DNA from: Verrucomicrobiota bacterium
GTDB taxonomy: Bacteria; Verrucomicrobiota; Verrucomicrobiia; Limisphaerales; SIBE01
Assembly: GCA_016871535.1 (NCBI GenBank)
Contig: VHCZ01000007.1
Span: 1 to 61,551, forward strand
Reading direction: 5' to 3'
DNA: 61,551 bases
Shown here: piece by piece, positions 1 to 8,759 of the stretch
Numbering within the stretch: position 1 is the stretch's first letter
Layout of the letters: each line of letters starts with the position of its first letter
Program-made: the position numbers and the translations under genes
The notes under the pieces: generated by a model
Told to the model about the DNA's origin: nothing
What the model saw: only the letters and a program-made list of their open reading frames with translations
The model's database searches: none

Positions 1-131
1 TTCTTTTTCGCCAGACTTCGTTGCTTGCTCCTTACAGATCCACTTCGGGATATGCTCGTCGCTCGCGCCTCGTCTGGCCGAAAAATCCCTTGCCGCGAAC
101 GTGAGCGTATTTATGAAATGGACCACTAAGC
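1..131 (-). repeat. Structured terminal element, left copy (family H)
   Basis: Read on the minus strand this begins with a 33-base block (about 94-127, ending in the conserved ACGCTCACGTTCG) and continues into a hairpin-rich core. The core has an outer stem GCCAGAC/GTCTGGC, an inner stem ATCC/GGAT, and conserved internal strands AGGCGCGA...GAGCAT and CTGT...GCAACG. The same element occurs in opposite orientation at 61397-61536 with different but still paired stems. No reading frame is convincing. The window starts inside or just past it. Confidence 0.75.
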
Positions 132-159
132 CCTCTTTATGGCGCTATCGGAGAGAAAG

Positions 160-180
160 GGGCAGGCAGGATGCCTGCCC
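160..180. terminator. Hairpin directly after hisA
   Basis: GGGCAGGCA and TGCCTGCCC form a 9-bp stem with a 3-base loop immediately downstream of the hisA stop codon (minus strand). There is no clear U-tract, so a terminator role is inferred from position only; it also resembles the short hairpins scattered elsewhere in the window. Confidence 0.35.
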
Positions 181-941
181 TACTTTTGCCGATGATTGAA
201 GGCGACGGCGTCGGCGTATCGGATGCCCGTGCCGCCGAAGATATCGAGCGCGGAACCGATCGTGAGATCGATCCGGTCCCGGCCAAGGCGAGTCACTTGC
301 TCCAGATCCGCCAGCGACCGCGCGCCGCCCGCGTAGGTCGTGGGAATCGGCGACCATTGGCCGAGCCGCTCCACCAAGGACGCGTCGATGCCCTGGCACA
401 GGCCTTCGACATCGACCGCGTGAATCAGGAATTCGGCGCAGGCGCCAGCCAGGCGCTCCAGGGTTTGTTTCGAGATCGTCAGTTCGGTGAATTTCTGCCA
501 GCGGTCGGTGACGACGAAGTAGTCTTCGCCCCGGCGCCGGCAGCTCAGGTCCAGGACGAGGCGGCTTTTCCCAACGGCAGCAACGAGAGCGTTCAGGCGT
601 TCTTGATCGAGTTTTCCTCCGCGAAACACCCAGGAGGTGACGATGGCGTGGGACGCGCCGGCGTCGAGGTACTGCCGGGCGTTGTCGATCGTGATGCCAC
701 CGCCGATTTGAAGTCCGCCGGGGTACGCGGCGAGCGCTTCGCGTGCGGCCGCGTCGTTGCCCGGGCCGAGCATGATGACGTGGCCGCCTTGGAGTCCGTC
801 TTTTTTGTAGAGCTGGGCGAACCACGCGCTGGGGCGGTCGGCGACGAAGTTCGTGCGCAGGTTCGACGGGTCGCCGCCCAGCGTGCCGCCGACAATCTGC
901 TTCACTTTGCCTTCGTGAAGGTCAATGCAGGGACGAAACAT
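180..941 (-). CDS. hisA: Phosphoribosylformimino-AICAR ribotide isomerase, eukaryotic-type HisA
   Basis: Fourth step of histidine biosynthesis: isomerises ProFAR to PRFAR in the cytoplasm. The 253-residue TIM barrel opens with CIDLHEGKVKQIVGG (residues 5-19) and has the strand-3 IGGGITIDNA and late AGGARSLADLE / IDLTIGSALDIFGG phosphate-binding segments. The N-terminal wording and the extended middle are those of the HIS6-like (eukaryotic/plant and some bacterial) subfamily rather than the usual bacterial HisA. It starts 18 bases after the stop of the anti-sigma-like gene, so it is probably the last gene of that minus-strand operon. No other his gene is in the window. Confidence 0.88.
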   Translation of the reverse strand: MFRPCIDLHEGKVKQIVGGTLGGDPSNLRTNFVADRPSAWFAQLYKKDGLQGGHVIMLGPGNDAAAREALAAYPGGLQIGGGITIDNARQYLDAGASHAIVTSWVFRGGKLDQERLNALVAAVGKSRLVLDLSCRRRGEDYFVVTDRWQKFTELTISKQTLERLAGACAEFLIHAVDVEGLCQGIDASLVERLGQWSPIPTTYAGGARSLADLEQVTRLGRDRIDLTIGSALDIFGGTGIRYADAVAFNHRQK

Positions 942-959
942 GATTCACGCTCTGCATCA

Positions 960-2438
960 TCACGGCTGGGGCGCTACCCGGAGCGCCTCGATGGGAAACT
1001 CGGTTTTGCCGATCATGGCTTTGCCTTCGATGCGCTCATTCTGGAGAAGCCGAAGCTGCTGGTTCGTGTTGTTGAAATTCAGATACTGGCCGGTGAACAC
1101 GACCTTCCGATTCAGACTGCGATTGGTCCCTGTGGCCGAGAACGAAAAGTTTGCTCCCTCGGGAATCCCAACCGCGTTGGGGGTTGGCGCAGTTTGCTTC
1201 TGAAATAAGTCCGCATTGTTCTGAAATCTGCTTTGAACTGGCACCCCTCGCGCCGGCGCTTCTCGCGACGCCACCGCCGAAGTCGCTGCCACTCCCTGCA
1301 TCCAGACTTGAACGGTCCCTTCGTAAACCGAGCCATCGGCGTCGAAGACCAGAATGTTGCTGCCTTGCCGCTGGACTTGAAACGAGTTCAGGACATTCGT
1401 GATTGGCGGCGGCGAATTGCGATTGGAACGCAGCCGGGCGCGCGTATCGATTTGGCTGAATTGCAGACGGGGCCAGCCGGCTTCCTGCTCGGTCAACCCG
1501 CGCGCCGGATCAGTCTGAAAATAAGACGGCTGCGCGGCGTTCGAAACGATTGCTGCCGGGGCTTCAGGCGCCCTGGCCACGAGGACTGCTTCCGAGCGAG
1601 ACGGCTCAGCGGTCGCGCCTTTCGCAGCGCGATCGGCGGCGGTCTTGTTGTCGGCGAGCAGCGCGGAGCGTTCTTCCACCTTGCGGCCCGGAATGGCTTT
1701 GTCTCCGGCGCCGTCCAACGACTGCGCGGCACCCGCGGTGGCCGCGAGCGGTAAAGTCGGCGCCGGGGACGGTGTGGCGTCCGCAATCTGGCTGGCAGCG
1801 GCTTTCAAGGCTGGGGCGCCTTTTCTGGCGAGTCCCTCGGCGGCTTGTAGATTTTCTCCTGTAAATCCGCCAGGCTGCCGAGCTCGCGATAAAGACAGGG
1901 AATCCGCCGGAGGCGCCGGTTTCAAAGTCAGCGGCGCGGTGTTTTCGCTGAGTCGGGCCAGGCTCTCCTGCGCGACGGCGGGTTCTTGCATCAATTCGCG
2001 CTCAATCGTTTGGGAAGGCGCCGCGGGCGGCGTGGCGACGGAGTTTTGCGAAAGCACCGGCATTGGCTCGCTCGCCTGTGGAGGCGCCGCGGGCGCAGTT
2101 TGTGGGGGCGCGGTCAACGGTTCTTGCCCCGCGTTCTTCGCCAGTTCGAAGCTGGGCGGCAATTTCTCTTGCCCGGTCCTGGGCGTGACCAGCGCGAGGA
2201 CGACGACAAGGACGGCCAGCCCCGACGCGAAAGCGAGCCGCGGCCAGAATCCGGCGAACCACCGCAGCCACGCGGGCGGTTTGGCGGCGGCTGATTTTGG
2301 AAACGTTCGCGTCACTTCCGCTTGCAACACGCGGCGGGTGGCCTCGGGCATTTCGAGCGGGGGACCGGCTTCCTCACGGCGTTGCCGGGCGCAAGCTTTC
2401 AGAAGCTGATCCGTGTTGTTTTCGGGCGTGTCAGCCAT
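960..2438 (-). CDS. Single-pass membrane protein, putative anti-sigma factor
   Basis: 492 residues starting at the ATG 11 bases downstream of the ECF sigma gene; an upstream in-frame extension into the sigma gene is ignored. A charged N-terminal part of about 60 residues is followed by one hydrophobic helix (about 65-82, WPRLAFASGLAVLVVVLALV), a long Ala/Pro/Gln-rich low-complexity stretch, and a conserved-looking C-terminal domain (about 350-492) with beta-rich wording. No HxxxCxxC zinc anti-sigma motif is present. Role as regulator of the adjacent sigma factor is inferred from the gene pair and the topology: short cytoplasmic N-terminus, long exported part. Confidence 0.6.
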   Translation of the reverse strand: MADTPENNTDQLLKACARQRREEAGPPLEMPEATRRVLQAEVTRTFPKSAAAKPPAWLRWFAGFWPRLAFASGLAVLVVVLALVTPRTGQEKLPPSFELAKNAGQEPLTAPPQTAPAAPPQASEPMPVLSQNSVATPPAAPSQTIERELMQEPAVAQESLARLSENTAPLTLKPAPPADSLSLSRARQPGGFTGENLQAAEGLARKGAPALKAAASQIADATPSPAPTLPLAATAGAAQSLDGAGDKAIPGRKVEERSALLADNKTAADRAAKGATAEPSRSEAVLVARAPEAPAAIVSNAAQPSYFQTDPARGLTEQEAGWPRLQFSQIDTRARLRSNRNSPPPITNVLNSFQVQRQGSNILVFDADGSVYEGTVQVWMQGVAATSAVASREAPARGVPVQSRFQNNADLFQKQTAPTPNAVGIPEGANFSFSATGTNRSLNRKVVFTGQYLNFNNTNQQLRLLQNERIEGKAMIGKTEFPIEALRVAPQP

Positions 2439-2449
2439 ACGACACCTCA

Positions 2450-3070
2450 TTAGACGGAGAACGGCGTGGATTTCTCCCGCGCGAGGATCGGCCGGGCGAG
2501 GGCCTCCAGGCGGTCCAGGCATTTGCTGAGCCGGGAACTGACCGTCTTCGGGTTCAACTGCAACGTGGCCGCGATCTCGTCATAGCTCAGGTCGGCGAAG
2601 TAGCGGAGTTCGATAATCTCGCGGCACGGCTCTCCGAGTTGGTCGAGGGCGTGGCGGACCCCGGCCATGCGTTCCGCGTTCATCAACTGCGCATCGGGAC
2701 CCGGCGCGCTGCTGGGCGGGTCCAGCGTGAGGCCGTTTTCCGGATCTTCCGCTTGCAGCGAAAGCGGCGCCTGGCCGCCTCCGCGCTTGGCGGCGCGCTG
2801 GCGTTCGCAAAAATCGCGCGCTTTGTTGGCGGCGATCCGAAAGAGCCAGGTCTGGAACTGGCTCGCGCCCTGAAAGGACGCGAGGTTCCGAATCACGGAA
2901 AGGAACGCTTCCTGGCAAATCTCTTCGACGTCCTCGCGGGAGAAGTCGGCCCCAAGCTGAAACACAAACCGCGCCGTGGCGGAGTAATGGGCGTCGAACA
3001 GTTCGTTCCAGGCGTCCGGCTCGCCCTGGCGGCAGCGCGCGAGCAACCTGGCTTCAGCGTCGGAACTCAT
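2450..3070 (-). CDS. ECF RNA polymerase sigma factor
   Basis: 206 residues from the ATG at 3070 (MSSDAEARLLARCRQGEPDA). Region 2 is residues about 20-90 (DAWNELFDAHY, VEEICQEAFLSVIRNL, FQTWLFRIAANKARDF) and region 4 is about 140-200 (ALDQLGEPCREIIELRYF, SYDEIAATLQLNPKTVSSRL), which forms the -35-binding helix-turn-helix. It is the first gene of a minus-strand unit with the one-helix protein and hisA, and is divergent from the haem protein at 3161; the 90 bases between may hold both promoters, but I cannot place -35/-10 boxes. Confidence 0.9.
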   Translation of the reverse strand: MSSDAEARLLARCRQGEPDAWNELFDAHYSATARFVFQLGADFSREDVEEICQEAFLSVIRNLASFQGASQFQTWLFRIAANKARDFCERQRAAKRGGGQAPLSLQAEDPENGLTLDPPSSAPGPDAQLMNAERMAGVRHALDQLGEPCREIIELRYFADLSYDEIAATLQLNPKTVSSRLSKCLDRLEALARPILAREKSTPFSV

Positions 3071-3160
3071 TTCAACGCAGTTATACTCTAGCCGGGAAAG
3101 ATTTTCCACCTTGCAGAACTGCGACTCGCAATTTTGCCGCGACCTTTTAGGATGCGCGCC

Positions 3161-6100
3161 ATGACTTTCAAACGTCTGCACGCGCTCGCCGGGTTCGCGA
3201 TGCTCCTGGCTGCGGTCCATGGCGCTCTGGCCGCGGAACCTTCTGTCGATTCCAAAGACCTCCCGCGCATTCCGCCAACCGAGCCGGCCCGGGCGCTGGG
3301 CACCTTTCAGGTCAAACCGGGATTCAAGATGGAACTGGTCGCGGCGGAACCGCTCGTCGTGGACCCCATTGCGATGTCGTTCGACGAGAACGGCCGATTG
3401 TTCGTCGTCGAGATGATCGATTACTCCGAGCGAAGAGACGAGCACCTCGGCCGAGTCCGGCTGCTGGAGGACACCGACGGCGATGGCCGTTTCGACCAAT
3501 CGACCGTTTACGCGAAAGACCTTCCCTGGCCCACCGCCGTCATCTGCTATGACGGCGGAGTCTTTGTCGGCGCCAGCCCCGACGTGCTTTTCTTGAAGGA
3601 CACCAACGGCGACGGCGTGGCCGACACGCGGGAAGTGATTTTCACGGGTTTTGCCGCGGGCGTCGAGCGATTGAATGTGCAGGCGCTTTTGAACAGCTTC
3701 ACCTGGGGGCTGGACAACCGCATTCACGGGGCCACGAGCGGCAACGGCGGACGCGTGGCTTCGCCAAAGAACCCGCAAATGCAGCTCGTCGAATTGCGCG
3801 GGCGCGATTTTTCGTTTGATCCGCGCACGCTGGATTTGCGCGCGGAGAGCGGAGGCGGGCAGCACGGCCTGAGTTTCGATGACGCGGGGCGGAAGTTCGT
3901 TTGCAGCAACAGCGCCCACCTTCAGATGCTGATGTACGACGACGCAGACGTGAAGGCCAACCCGCGGTTCTCAATGCCGAACCCGCTCGTGAACATCGCC
4001 GAAGACGGTCCGGCCGCCGCGGTCTATCGCATCAGCCCGGACGAACCCTGGCGCGTCATCCGGACGCGCTGGCGCGTGGCCGGGTTGGTGCCGGGACCCA
4101 TCGAAGGCGGCGGCCATCCGTCCGGGTATTTTACCGCCGCCACCGGCGTGACGATTTATCGCGGCAACGCGTGGCCCAAGGAATATCGCGGCAACGTCAT
4201 CGTCGCGGATTGCGGGAGCAACTTGATCCATCGCAAGCAACTCTTCCCGGAAGGAGCAAGCCTGGTCGGGCGGCGGCCGGCGGACGAATTGAAAACCGAA
4301 TTCATCGCGTCGAAGGACAACTGGTTTCGCCCGGTGCAATTTGCCAACGCGCCGGACGGGACGCTCTATGTCGCGGACATGTATCGCGAAATCATCGAAC
4401 ATCCGTGGTCGCTGCCCCCCAACATCAAGCAACACCTCGACCTGAATCGCGGCAATGATCGCGGCCGGATTTACCGCATCGTGCCCGACGGATTCAAGCA
4501 ACCGGCGTTGCCCAAGCTGGGCCGCGCTTCGACGGCGGAACTGGTCCAAACGCTCGGGCACGAGAACGGCTGGCATCGCGACACGGCGGCGCGTTTGCTT
4601 TATCAGCGGCAGGACACGTCAGCGATTCCGATGCTGGAGAAGATGCTGGATGGGACCGGCACGGCCTCGGGCCGAGTCCCCGCGCTGTATGCCCTGAGCG
4701 GACTGGGCGCCGTGAACGAGAAGCATTTGCTCGACAGATTGTCGGACCCCGACGCGGTCGTGCGCGAGCACGCAGTCAGGCTTTCCAGAAATCTGCTCGC
4801 CAAACAGAAGCCGTTTCCCCAAGGCCTGTGGCTGAAGCTGGTGTCGCGTTCGTCCGACCCGGATGCTCGCGTGCGGTATCAACTGGCCTTCCTGCTCGGC
4901 GCGGTGGATCGTCCCGAACGCACCCAGGCTTCGTCCGCCATTGCGGCACGAGATTGCGCCGACGCCTGGATTGGCGCGGCGGTGTTGAATTCGTTGGGGG
5001 ACGCAGCGGATGCTTCGTTCTTTTTCTCCCTGGTTGCGGGAACGAATGCGCGAACTGAATTCCTGGCCAAGAGAGATTCGCTCGCGGGCCGCCAGTTTTT
5101 CAACCAGCTTCTCCGTCTGATTGCGGCGCGGAAAAACCTGAAAGACATTGCGGCGATTGTCGCGCACCTCCGAAGCCTGCCAAGCCGCAACGACACCTAC
5201 ACGCTGGCCAGGCCGTTGTTGGATGGGCTCCGATCCGCCGGCCTGGAGTTGCGCGATCTGGATTCGGAGACGCAAAAGCGGCTCAAGGCCATGCAGCAGG
5301 ATGCTACCGAAGCCGCTCGTGATGGCCACGAGCCCGAAGCCCAACGCATCCCGGCCATTCAATTGCTCGGGGCTCTAAATTGGACCGACGCGGGCGCGAC
5401 GCTTTCTTCAATCTTGTCGTCGAATCCAGCCGGACCGGTCCAGGCGTCGGCGATCAGCGCGCTGGCGCGTTTCCGTGAAGCGGAAGCCGGGCACGCGATG
5501 GTGCGAAGCTGGCCGCAGCTTACGCCCCGCTCCCGCAGCGAAGTTTTGAACGCGCTGACCTCGCGGCCCCAGCAGATCGGCGCTTTGCTGGACGGCCTCG
5601 AATCCAACATGATTCAACGCGCCGACCTTTCCGCGACTCAGACGGCCTTCTTGCGCGGGCATGCCGACGCGAAGATTCGCCAGCGCGCGGCGCAGCTTCT
5701 GCCGGCGACGCACTCCAAGGATCGCGAGAAAACGATCGAACAATTCCGGTCGTCGCTGGATCTGGCGGGCCATTCGGCTCGCGGCCGGAAGGTTTACCAG
5801 GAACGTTGTTTATCCTGCCATCGCGCGGGCAAGGAAGGCTACGCAGTGGGACCGGATTTGGCGAGCGTCCGCTCCAACGGGAAGGAGAAATTGCTCGTGA
5901 GTATTCTCGATCCGAACCGCGAAGTGGCGCCGAGTTACTTGAACTACCTGGTCGAGACCAAGGATGGCGAAAGTTACCTGGGCCTGATCGCGACCGAAAA
6001 CGCCACGAGCGTCACGTTGCGCCAAGCCTTCGGCGTGGAGACCAGCGTGCTTCGATCTAACATCCGCCGCATCCAGAGCCAGAACCAATCGATCATGCCG

Positions 6101-6181
6101 GAAGGGCTGGAAGCGTCCTTGGCGCCACAGAACCTGGCGGACCTGCTGGAGTTTATGGTCGCGGATGAGGGGGCGCAGTGA
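3161..6181 (+). CDS. PVC-type membrane-bound dehydrogenase with HEAT repeats and C-terminal cytochrome c domain
   Basis: 1006 residues; the ATG at 3161 is chosen over the one at 3152 because AGG lies nine bases before it. A signal peptide (MTFKRLHALAGFAMLLAAVHGALA) precedes a six-bladed propeller-like dehydrogenase domain (about 40-430: GFKMELVAAEPLVVDP, DTDGDGRFD, PDGTLYVADMYREIIEHP), then HEAT-like repeats (about 430-850), then a PVC-type haem domain with one CLSCH site near residue 883 and a C-terminal LADLLEFM segment. This architecture is typical of Planctomycetota and Verrucomicrobiota, where it is thought to oxidise sugars or alcohols in the periplasm; the substrate here is unknown. 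Divergent from the sigma operon. Confidence 0.85.
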   Translation: MTFKRLHALAGFAMLLAAVHGALAAEPSVDSKDLPRIPPTEPARALGTFQVKPGFKMELVAAEPLVVDPIAMSFDENGRLFVVEMIDYSERRDEHLGRVRLLEDTDGDGRFDQSTVYAKDLPWPTAVICYDGGVFVGASPDVLFLKDTNGDGVADTREVIFTGFAAGVERLNVQALLNSFTWGLDNRIHGATSGNGGRVASPKNPQMQLVELRGRDFSFDPRTLDLRAESGGGQHGLSFDDAGRKFVCSNSAHLQMLMYDDADVKANPRFSMPNPLVNIAEDGPAAAVYRISPDEPWRVIRTRWRVAGLVPGPIEGGGHPSGYFTAATGVTIYRGNAWPKEYRGNVIVADCGSNLIHRKQLFPEGASLVGRRPADELKTEFIASKDNWFRPVQFANAPDGTLYVADMYREIIEHPWSLPPNIKQHLDLNRGNDRGRIYRIVPDGFKQPALPKLGRASTAELVQTLGHENGWHRDTAARLLYQRQDTSAIPMLEKMLDGTGTASGRVPALYALSGLGAVNEKHLLDRLSDPDAVVREHAVRLSRNLLAKQKPFPQGLWLKLVSRSSDPDARVRYQLAFLLGAVDRPERTQASSAIAARDCADAWIGAAVLNSLGDAADASFFFSLVAGTNARTEFLAKRDSLAGRQFFNQLLRLIAARKNLKDIAAIVAHLRSLPSRNDTYTLARPLLDGLRSAGLELRDLDSETQKRLKAMQQDATEAARDGHEPEAQRIPAIQLLGALNWTDAGATLSSILSSNPAGPVQASAISALARFREAEAGHAMVRSWPQLTPRSRSEVLNALTSRPQQIGALLDGLESNMIQRADLSATQTAFLRGHADAKIRQRAAQLLPATHSKDREKTIEQFRSSLDLAGHSARGRKVYQERCLSCHRAGKEGYAVGPDLASVRSNGKEKLLVSILDPNREVAPSYLNYLVETKDGESYLGLIATENATSVTLRQAFGVETSVLRSNIRRIQSQNQSIMPEGLEASLAPQNLADLLEFMVADEGAQ

Positions 6182-6242
6182 CGGGCGGCGCCCAGTTCTT
6201 TGGAGCGCGCTGCCGGCGTGCAGTCGTTCCATGAAGGCCCTG

Positions 6243-6378
6243 GGCGGGCTACCAGCCCGCCTCGCGCGGCAACCTGCCGCGTGAAAGGTGGCGGGTAATT
6301 CCTTGCGATCCGTCCGGGACTGATCCGCGACCGTGCCGTCCGGCTGGTAGCCGGACGGCACAGGCAAGTTGCCTGTGC
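6243..6378. repeat. Cluster of four short perfect hairpins
   Basis: Four consecutive inverted repeats sit in the 300-base gap before the toxin-antitoxin pair: GCGGGCT/AGCCCGC (6243-6261), CGCGGCA/TGCCGCG (6263-6281), a 12-bp stem TGCCGTCCGGCT/AGCCGGACGGCA (6334-6360) and CACAGGCAA/TTGCCTGTG (6359-6378). Their stem-loop-stem style matches the small hairpins at 160, 8984, 34871 and 36930. They could terminate the dehydrogenase transcript but have no U-tracts. The rest of 6182-6487 shows nothing recognisable. Confidence 0.6.
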
Positions 6379-6487
6379 CACTGATAAACTTGGGAATGCA
6401 ACGGGTGCGATGTCCATTGCGACTTTGCACTTCACCTCCGCGTCAAGCCTTGCTATCAATGCTATCAAAAACGAAGACAACATTGTT

Positions 6488-6724
6488 ATGCCGCAACTTC
6501 TGGTTAGAAATGTCGAAGACAAAATCGTAAAGAAACTTAAGGAACAAGCCGGTAAGCATGGCGTGTCTGTGGAAGAAGAACATCGTCGTGTCCTTCGTGC
6601 GGCGCTGCTTGGGGCCTCTAAGGAACGACCGTCGTTCAAGGAATTCTTGCTCTCAATGCCAGACGTTGGCAATGACCGGGACTTCGAACGCGGTCTCCAA
6701 GTTGGGCGTCCTGTCAAACTGTGA
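6488..6724 (+). CDS. FitA-like ribbon-helix-helix antitoxin
   Basis: 78 residues from the ATG at 6488 (MPQLLVRNVEDKIVKKLKEQ). The N-terminal strand QLLVRNVED followed by two helices (KIVKKLKEQAGKHG, SVEEEHRRVLRAAL) is the FitA/RHH DNA-binding fold, and the C-terminal tail (FKEFLLSMPDVGND) is the usual toxin-wrapping segment. Its stop overlaps the GTG start of the PIN toxin (GTGA), the standard arrangement for autoregulated type II modules. Confidence 0.85.
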   Translation: MPQLLVRNVEDKIVKKLKEQAGKHGVSVEEEHRRVLRAALLGASKERPSFKEFLLSMPDVGNDRDFERGLQVGRPVKL

Positions 6725-7146
6725 GTGGCTTCCTGCTCGACACGAACATCGTAAGCGAGCTTCGCAAGGGAACTCGCGGTGATGCCGGCGTGCGCGCCTG
6801 GGTTGGCGGAGTCGAGCCGGAAGAACTTTTCGTCAGCGTGTTGGTGTTGGGAGAAATCCGACAAGGGCTTGAACGCATTCGGCTCCGCGATCAGGTTCAG
6901 GCTCGGAACTTGGAAAGGTGGCTACAGGGACTCACGCGCGATTTCGCTGACCGCATCCTGCCGGTTGACGAACGCGTGGCTGACAAATGGGGACGGTTGG
7001 GGTTGCAACAGCCCGCACCGGTCCTCGACTCATTGCTGGCGGCAACAGCGCTTGTTCACGATCTTACCGTCGTGAGCCGCGACGAGGACGGATACAAGAA
7101 CACGGGCGTGCCGGTCATCAATCCATTCTCGAAAAATGAGGAGTGA
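6721..7146 (+). CDS. VapC/FitB-type PIN-domain ribonuclease toxin
   Basis: 141 residues from a GTG overlapping the antitoxin stop. PIN acidic residues are visible: D in FLLDTNIVSELRKG (first), E in VLVLGEIRQG (second), D in APVLDSLLAATA and D in TVVSRDEDGYKNTGV (fourth). Expected to be an RNA-cleaving toxin held inactive by the upstream RHH protein. Length is normal and all key acids are present, so the module looks intact, unlike other toxin-antitoxin traces in this window. Confidence 0.9.
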   Translation: MSGFLLDTNIVSELRKGTRGDAGVRAWVGGVEPEELFVSVLVLGEIRQGLERIRLRDQVQARNLERWLQGLTRDFADRILPVDERVADKWGRLGLQQPAPVLDSLLAATALVHDLTVVSRDEDGYKNTGVPVINPFSKNEE

Positions 7147-7201
7147 AATTCGGCACGCCAGAGTGTGGTTCCTCGCTAATTCCTGCCCAACTGGACTGCT
7201 G

Positions 7202-7768
7202 ATGACACGGCCCAAACTTGACTGGTTCCTGTTCGCCTGCGCGGGCGAGGCATCGCTCGGACTGCTCGCGGTCGCGCTCGGTTACGCGCTGCACCAGCCG
7301 CCCACGGCGCGGCTGCACTGGCGTTTCGCGGACGCTGCTCTCGGACTGGCGGCAAGCGTCCCCCCGCTGCTGTGGTTTGTCAGCCTGTGGAAATTCGAGC
7401 CCGTTCTGCTGCGGGACATTCGGCTGGTTTTGGAGCAAACCGTGCAGCCGCTCTTCGCGACGTGGTCGATTTTTCAGTTGGCGGTGATTTCCGCATTGGC
7501 GGGTGTCGGCGAAGAGTTGCTGTTCCGGGGATTGATTCAGGAAAGGTTGAGCGCGGTGCTCGGCCCGTTTTCGGCTTTGGTGGTATCCAGCCTTCTGTTC
7601 GGGTGCGTGCATCCCATCACGTGGAATTACGCGTGGGTGACGGCACTGATCGGCGTTTATCTGGGCGGCTTGATGATGGCGACGGGCAACCTCCTGTGTC
7701 CGATTGTGACCCACGCGGCGTATGATTTCCTGGCGCTGGTCTATTTCTTGAGAATTCGCCGACAGTGA
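7202..7768 (+). CDS. CPBP-family intramembrane metalloprotease
   Basis: 188 residues from the ATG at 7202. Several hydrophobic helices surround the CPBP (CAAX protease/bacteriocin-processing) motifs: EELLFRGLIQ (motif 1, Glu-Glu and Arg), FGCVHPITW (motif 2 His) and PIVTHAAYDFLAL (motif 3 His). Members cleave within the membrane; the substrate is unknown. It lies 55 bases after the toxin gene and converges on the HExxH gene with only ten bases between stop codons. Confidence 0.85.
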   Translation: MTRPKLDWFLFACAGEASLGLLAVALGYALHQPPTARLHWRFADAALGLAASVPPLLWFVSLWKFEPVLLRDIRLVLEQTVQPLFATWSIFQLAVISALAGVGEELLFRGLIQERLSAVLGPFSALVVSSLLFGCVHPITWNYAWVTALIGVYLGGLMMATGNLLCPIVTHAAYDFLALVYFLRIRRQ

Positions 7769-7778
7769 GGAGGCTCTG

Positions 7779-8759
7779 CTATTCGACCGGTCGCACGGTC
7801 GTGAGGATGCGCCGCATCTCTTCCAGGATTCGAGGCGTTTTGACGTCCCGGGCGTTCTGAACGAGTAGCACGAAATTGTCCGCGAGAATTTCCTCCGGGT
7901 GGATGACGTACTCCGTGTTCCGGCCAATTTGCTCGCGAAAGCCTTCGGCCTCGTCCGCATCGAGAAGTCGCGGGCCGGACTCCTGATAGGCGGGAAACCA
8001 TGCTTCGCCACGCTGCTCGACCACCAGAAGGTTGAACGTCAGATAAGCGAAGAACTCGCCGCCTTTCCTCAAATCGTAATTGTCTTCTTTCGAGAACAAA
8101 ATCGGCACGACCGGCGTTGGCTTTCCCTGCGCGGTTACGGTGATGAAATGCTCGATGACCGGCGCGTCCGGGTTCGTGAGCTTTCGCGCCGCCAGCTCCT
8201 TCGGGTACGCCACTTCGCCGCAGAATCTGAAGCCGACGATGCTGTAAAGCGAGTCGCGCAGTTTGCGGTTGTTCCGGCTCAAGATGTGAAAGAGTTCGTG
8301 CGTCAGGAGCCGCTCCAACACCGGATCGGGAGCGGCGGCGTGCTTCGCCGAGATGAGGATATTGTTGCCGCGACAGTAGGCCGCGCCGCCTTCCTCCTTG
8401 CCGGTCGTTTTCAGGAGCCGAATGACCGAGGGCAACGGGAGCTGGAGACGTTCGATCTTGTTGCTGATACGGCCGAGAACTCGCGTGAGGCGGCCGATTT
8501 CCGGGCCTTGCCATCCGAGCGCCTGTTGCGAGACGAACTGAAGAAACTCCTCTTGCGAAACGGGCTGATCCGTCTTCTTCCGGGCAGCGCGGTCGAATGG
8601 GCTGAGCGAGTCCACGAAAGCGTCTTTCCGGCCGAGTTCCATCGCCGCTTCGCCGGCATCGGCAAATTTGACGAGGGTTGAAGGCGTAAGCGGGGCGTCG
8701 GCGGCCAGACCGACCGGTGCCTGTGCGGTCAGTCCGAGAAACGCGTTGAGAATAAGCAT
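7779..8759 (-). CDS. Secreted HExxH-motif protein of unknown function
   Basis: 326 residues if translation starts at the ATG at 8759, which gives a signal peptide (MLILNAFLGLTAQAPVGLAA). A zincin-like motif LLTHELFHILSRNN is at about residues 175-188, followed by a region rich in aromatic and acidic residues ending in EILADNFVLLVQ. The Glu of EILADN could be the third zinc ligand, as in gluzincins. No family name is assigned. A longer in-frame reading upstream runs through repeat family D and is rejected as a start. Confidence 0.65.
   Translation of the reverse strand: MLILNAFLGLTAQAPVGLAADAPLTPSTLVKFADAGEAAMELGRKDAFVDSLSPFDRAARKKTDQPVSQEEFLQFVSQQALGWQGPEIGRLTRVLGRISNKIERLQLPLPSVIRLLKTTGKEEGGAAYCRGNNILISAKHAAAPDPVLERLLTHELFHILSRNNRKLRDSLYSIVGFRFCGEVAYPKELAARKLTNPDAPVIEHFITVTAQGKPTPVVPILFSKEDNYDLRKGGEFFAYLTFNLLVVEQRGEAWFPAYQESGPRLLDADEAEGFREQIGRNTEYVIHPEEILADNFVLLVQNARDVKTPRILEEMRRILTTVRPVE

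Noticed and set aside
145-1208. Long open frames on both strands opposite hisA and the anti-sigma gene
   Set aside because: They are GC-skew shadows of the real genes: no protein-like motifs, Arg/Pro-rich wording, and they overlap well-supported genes throughout.
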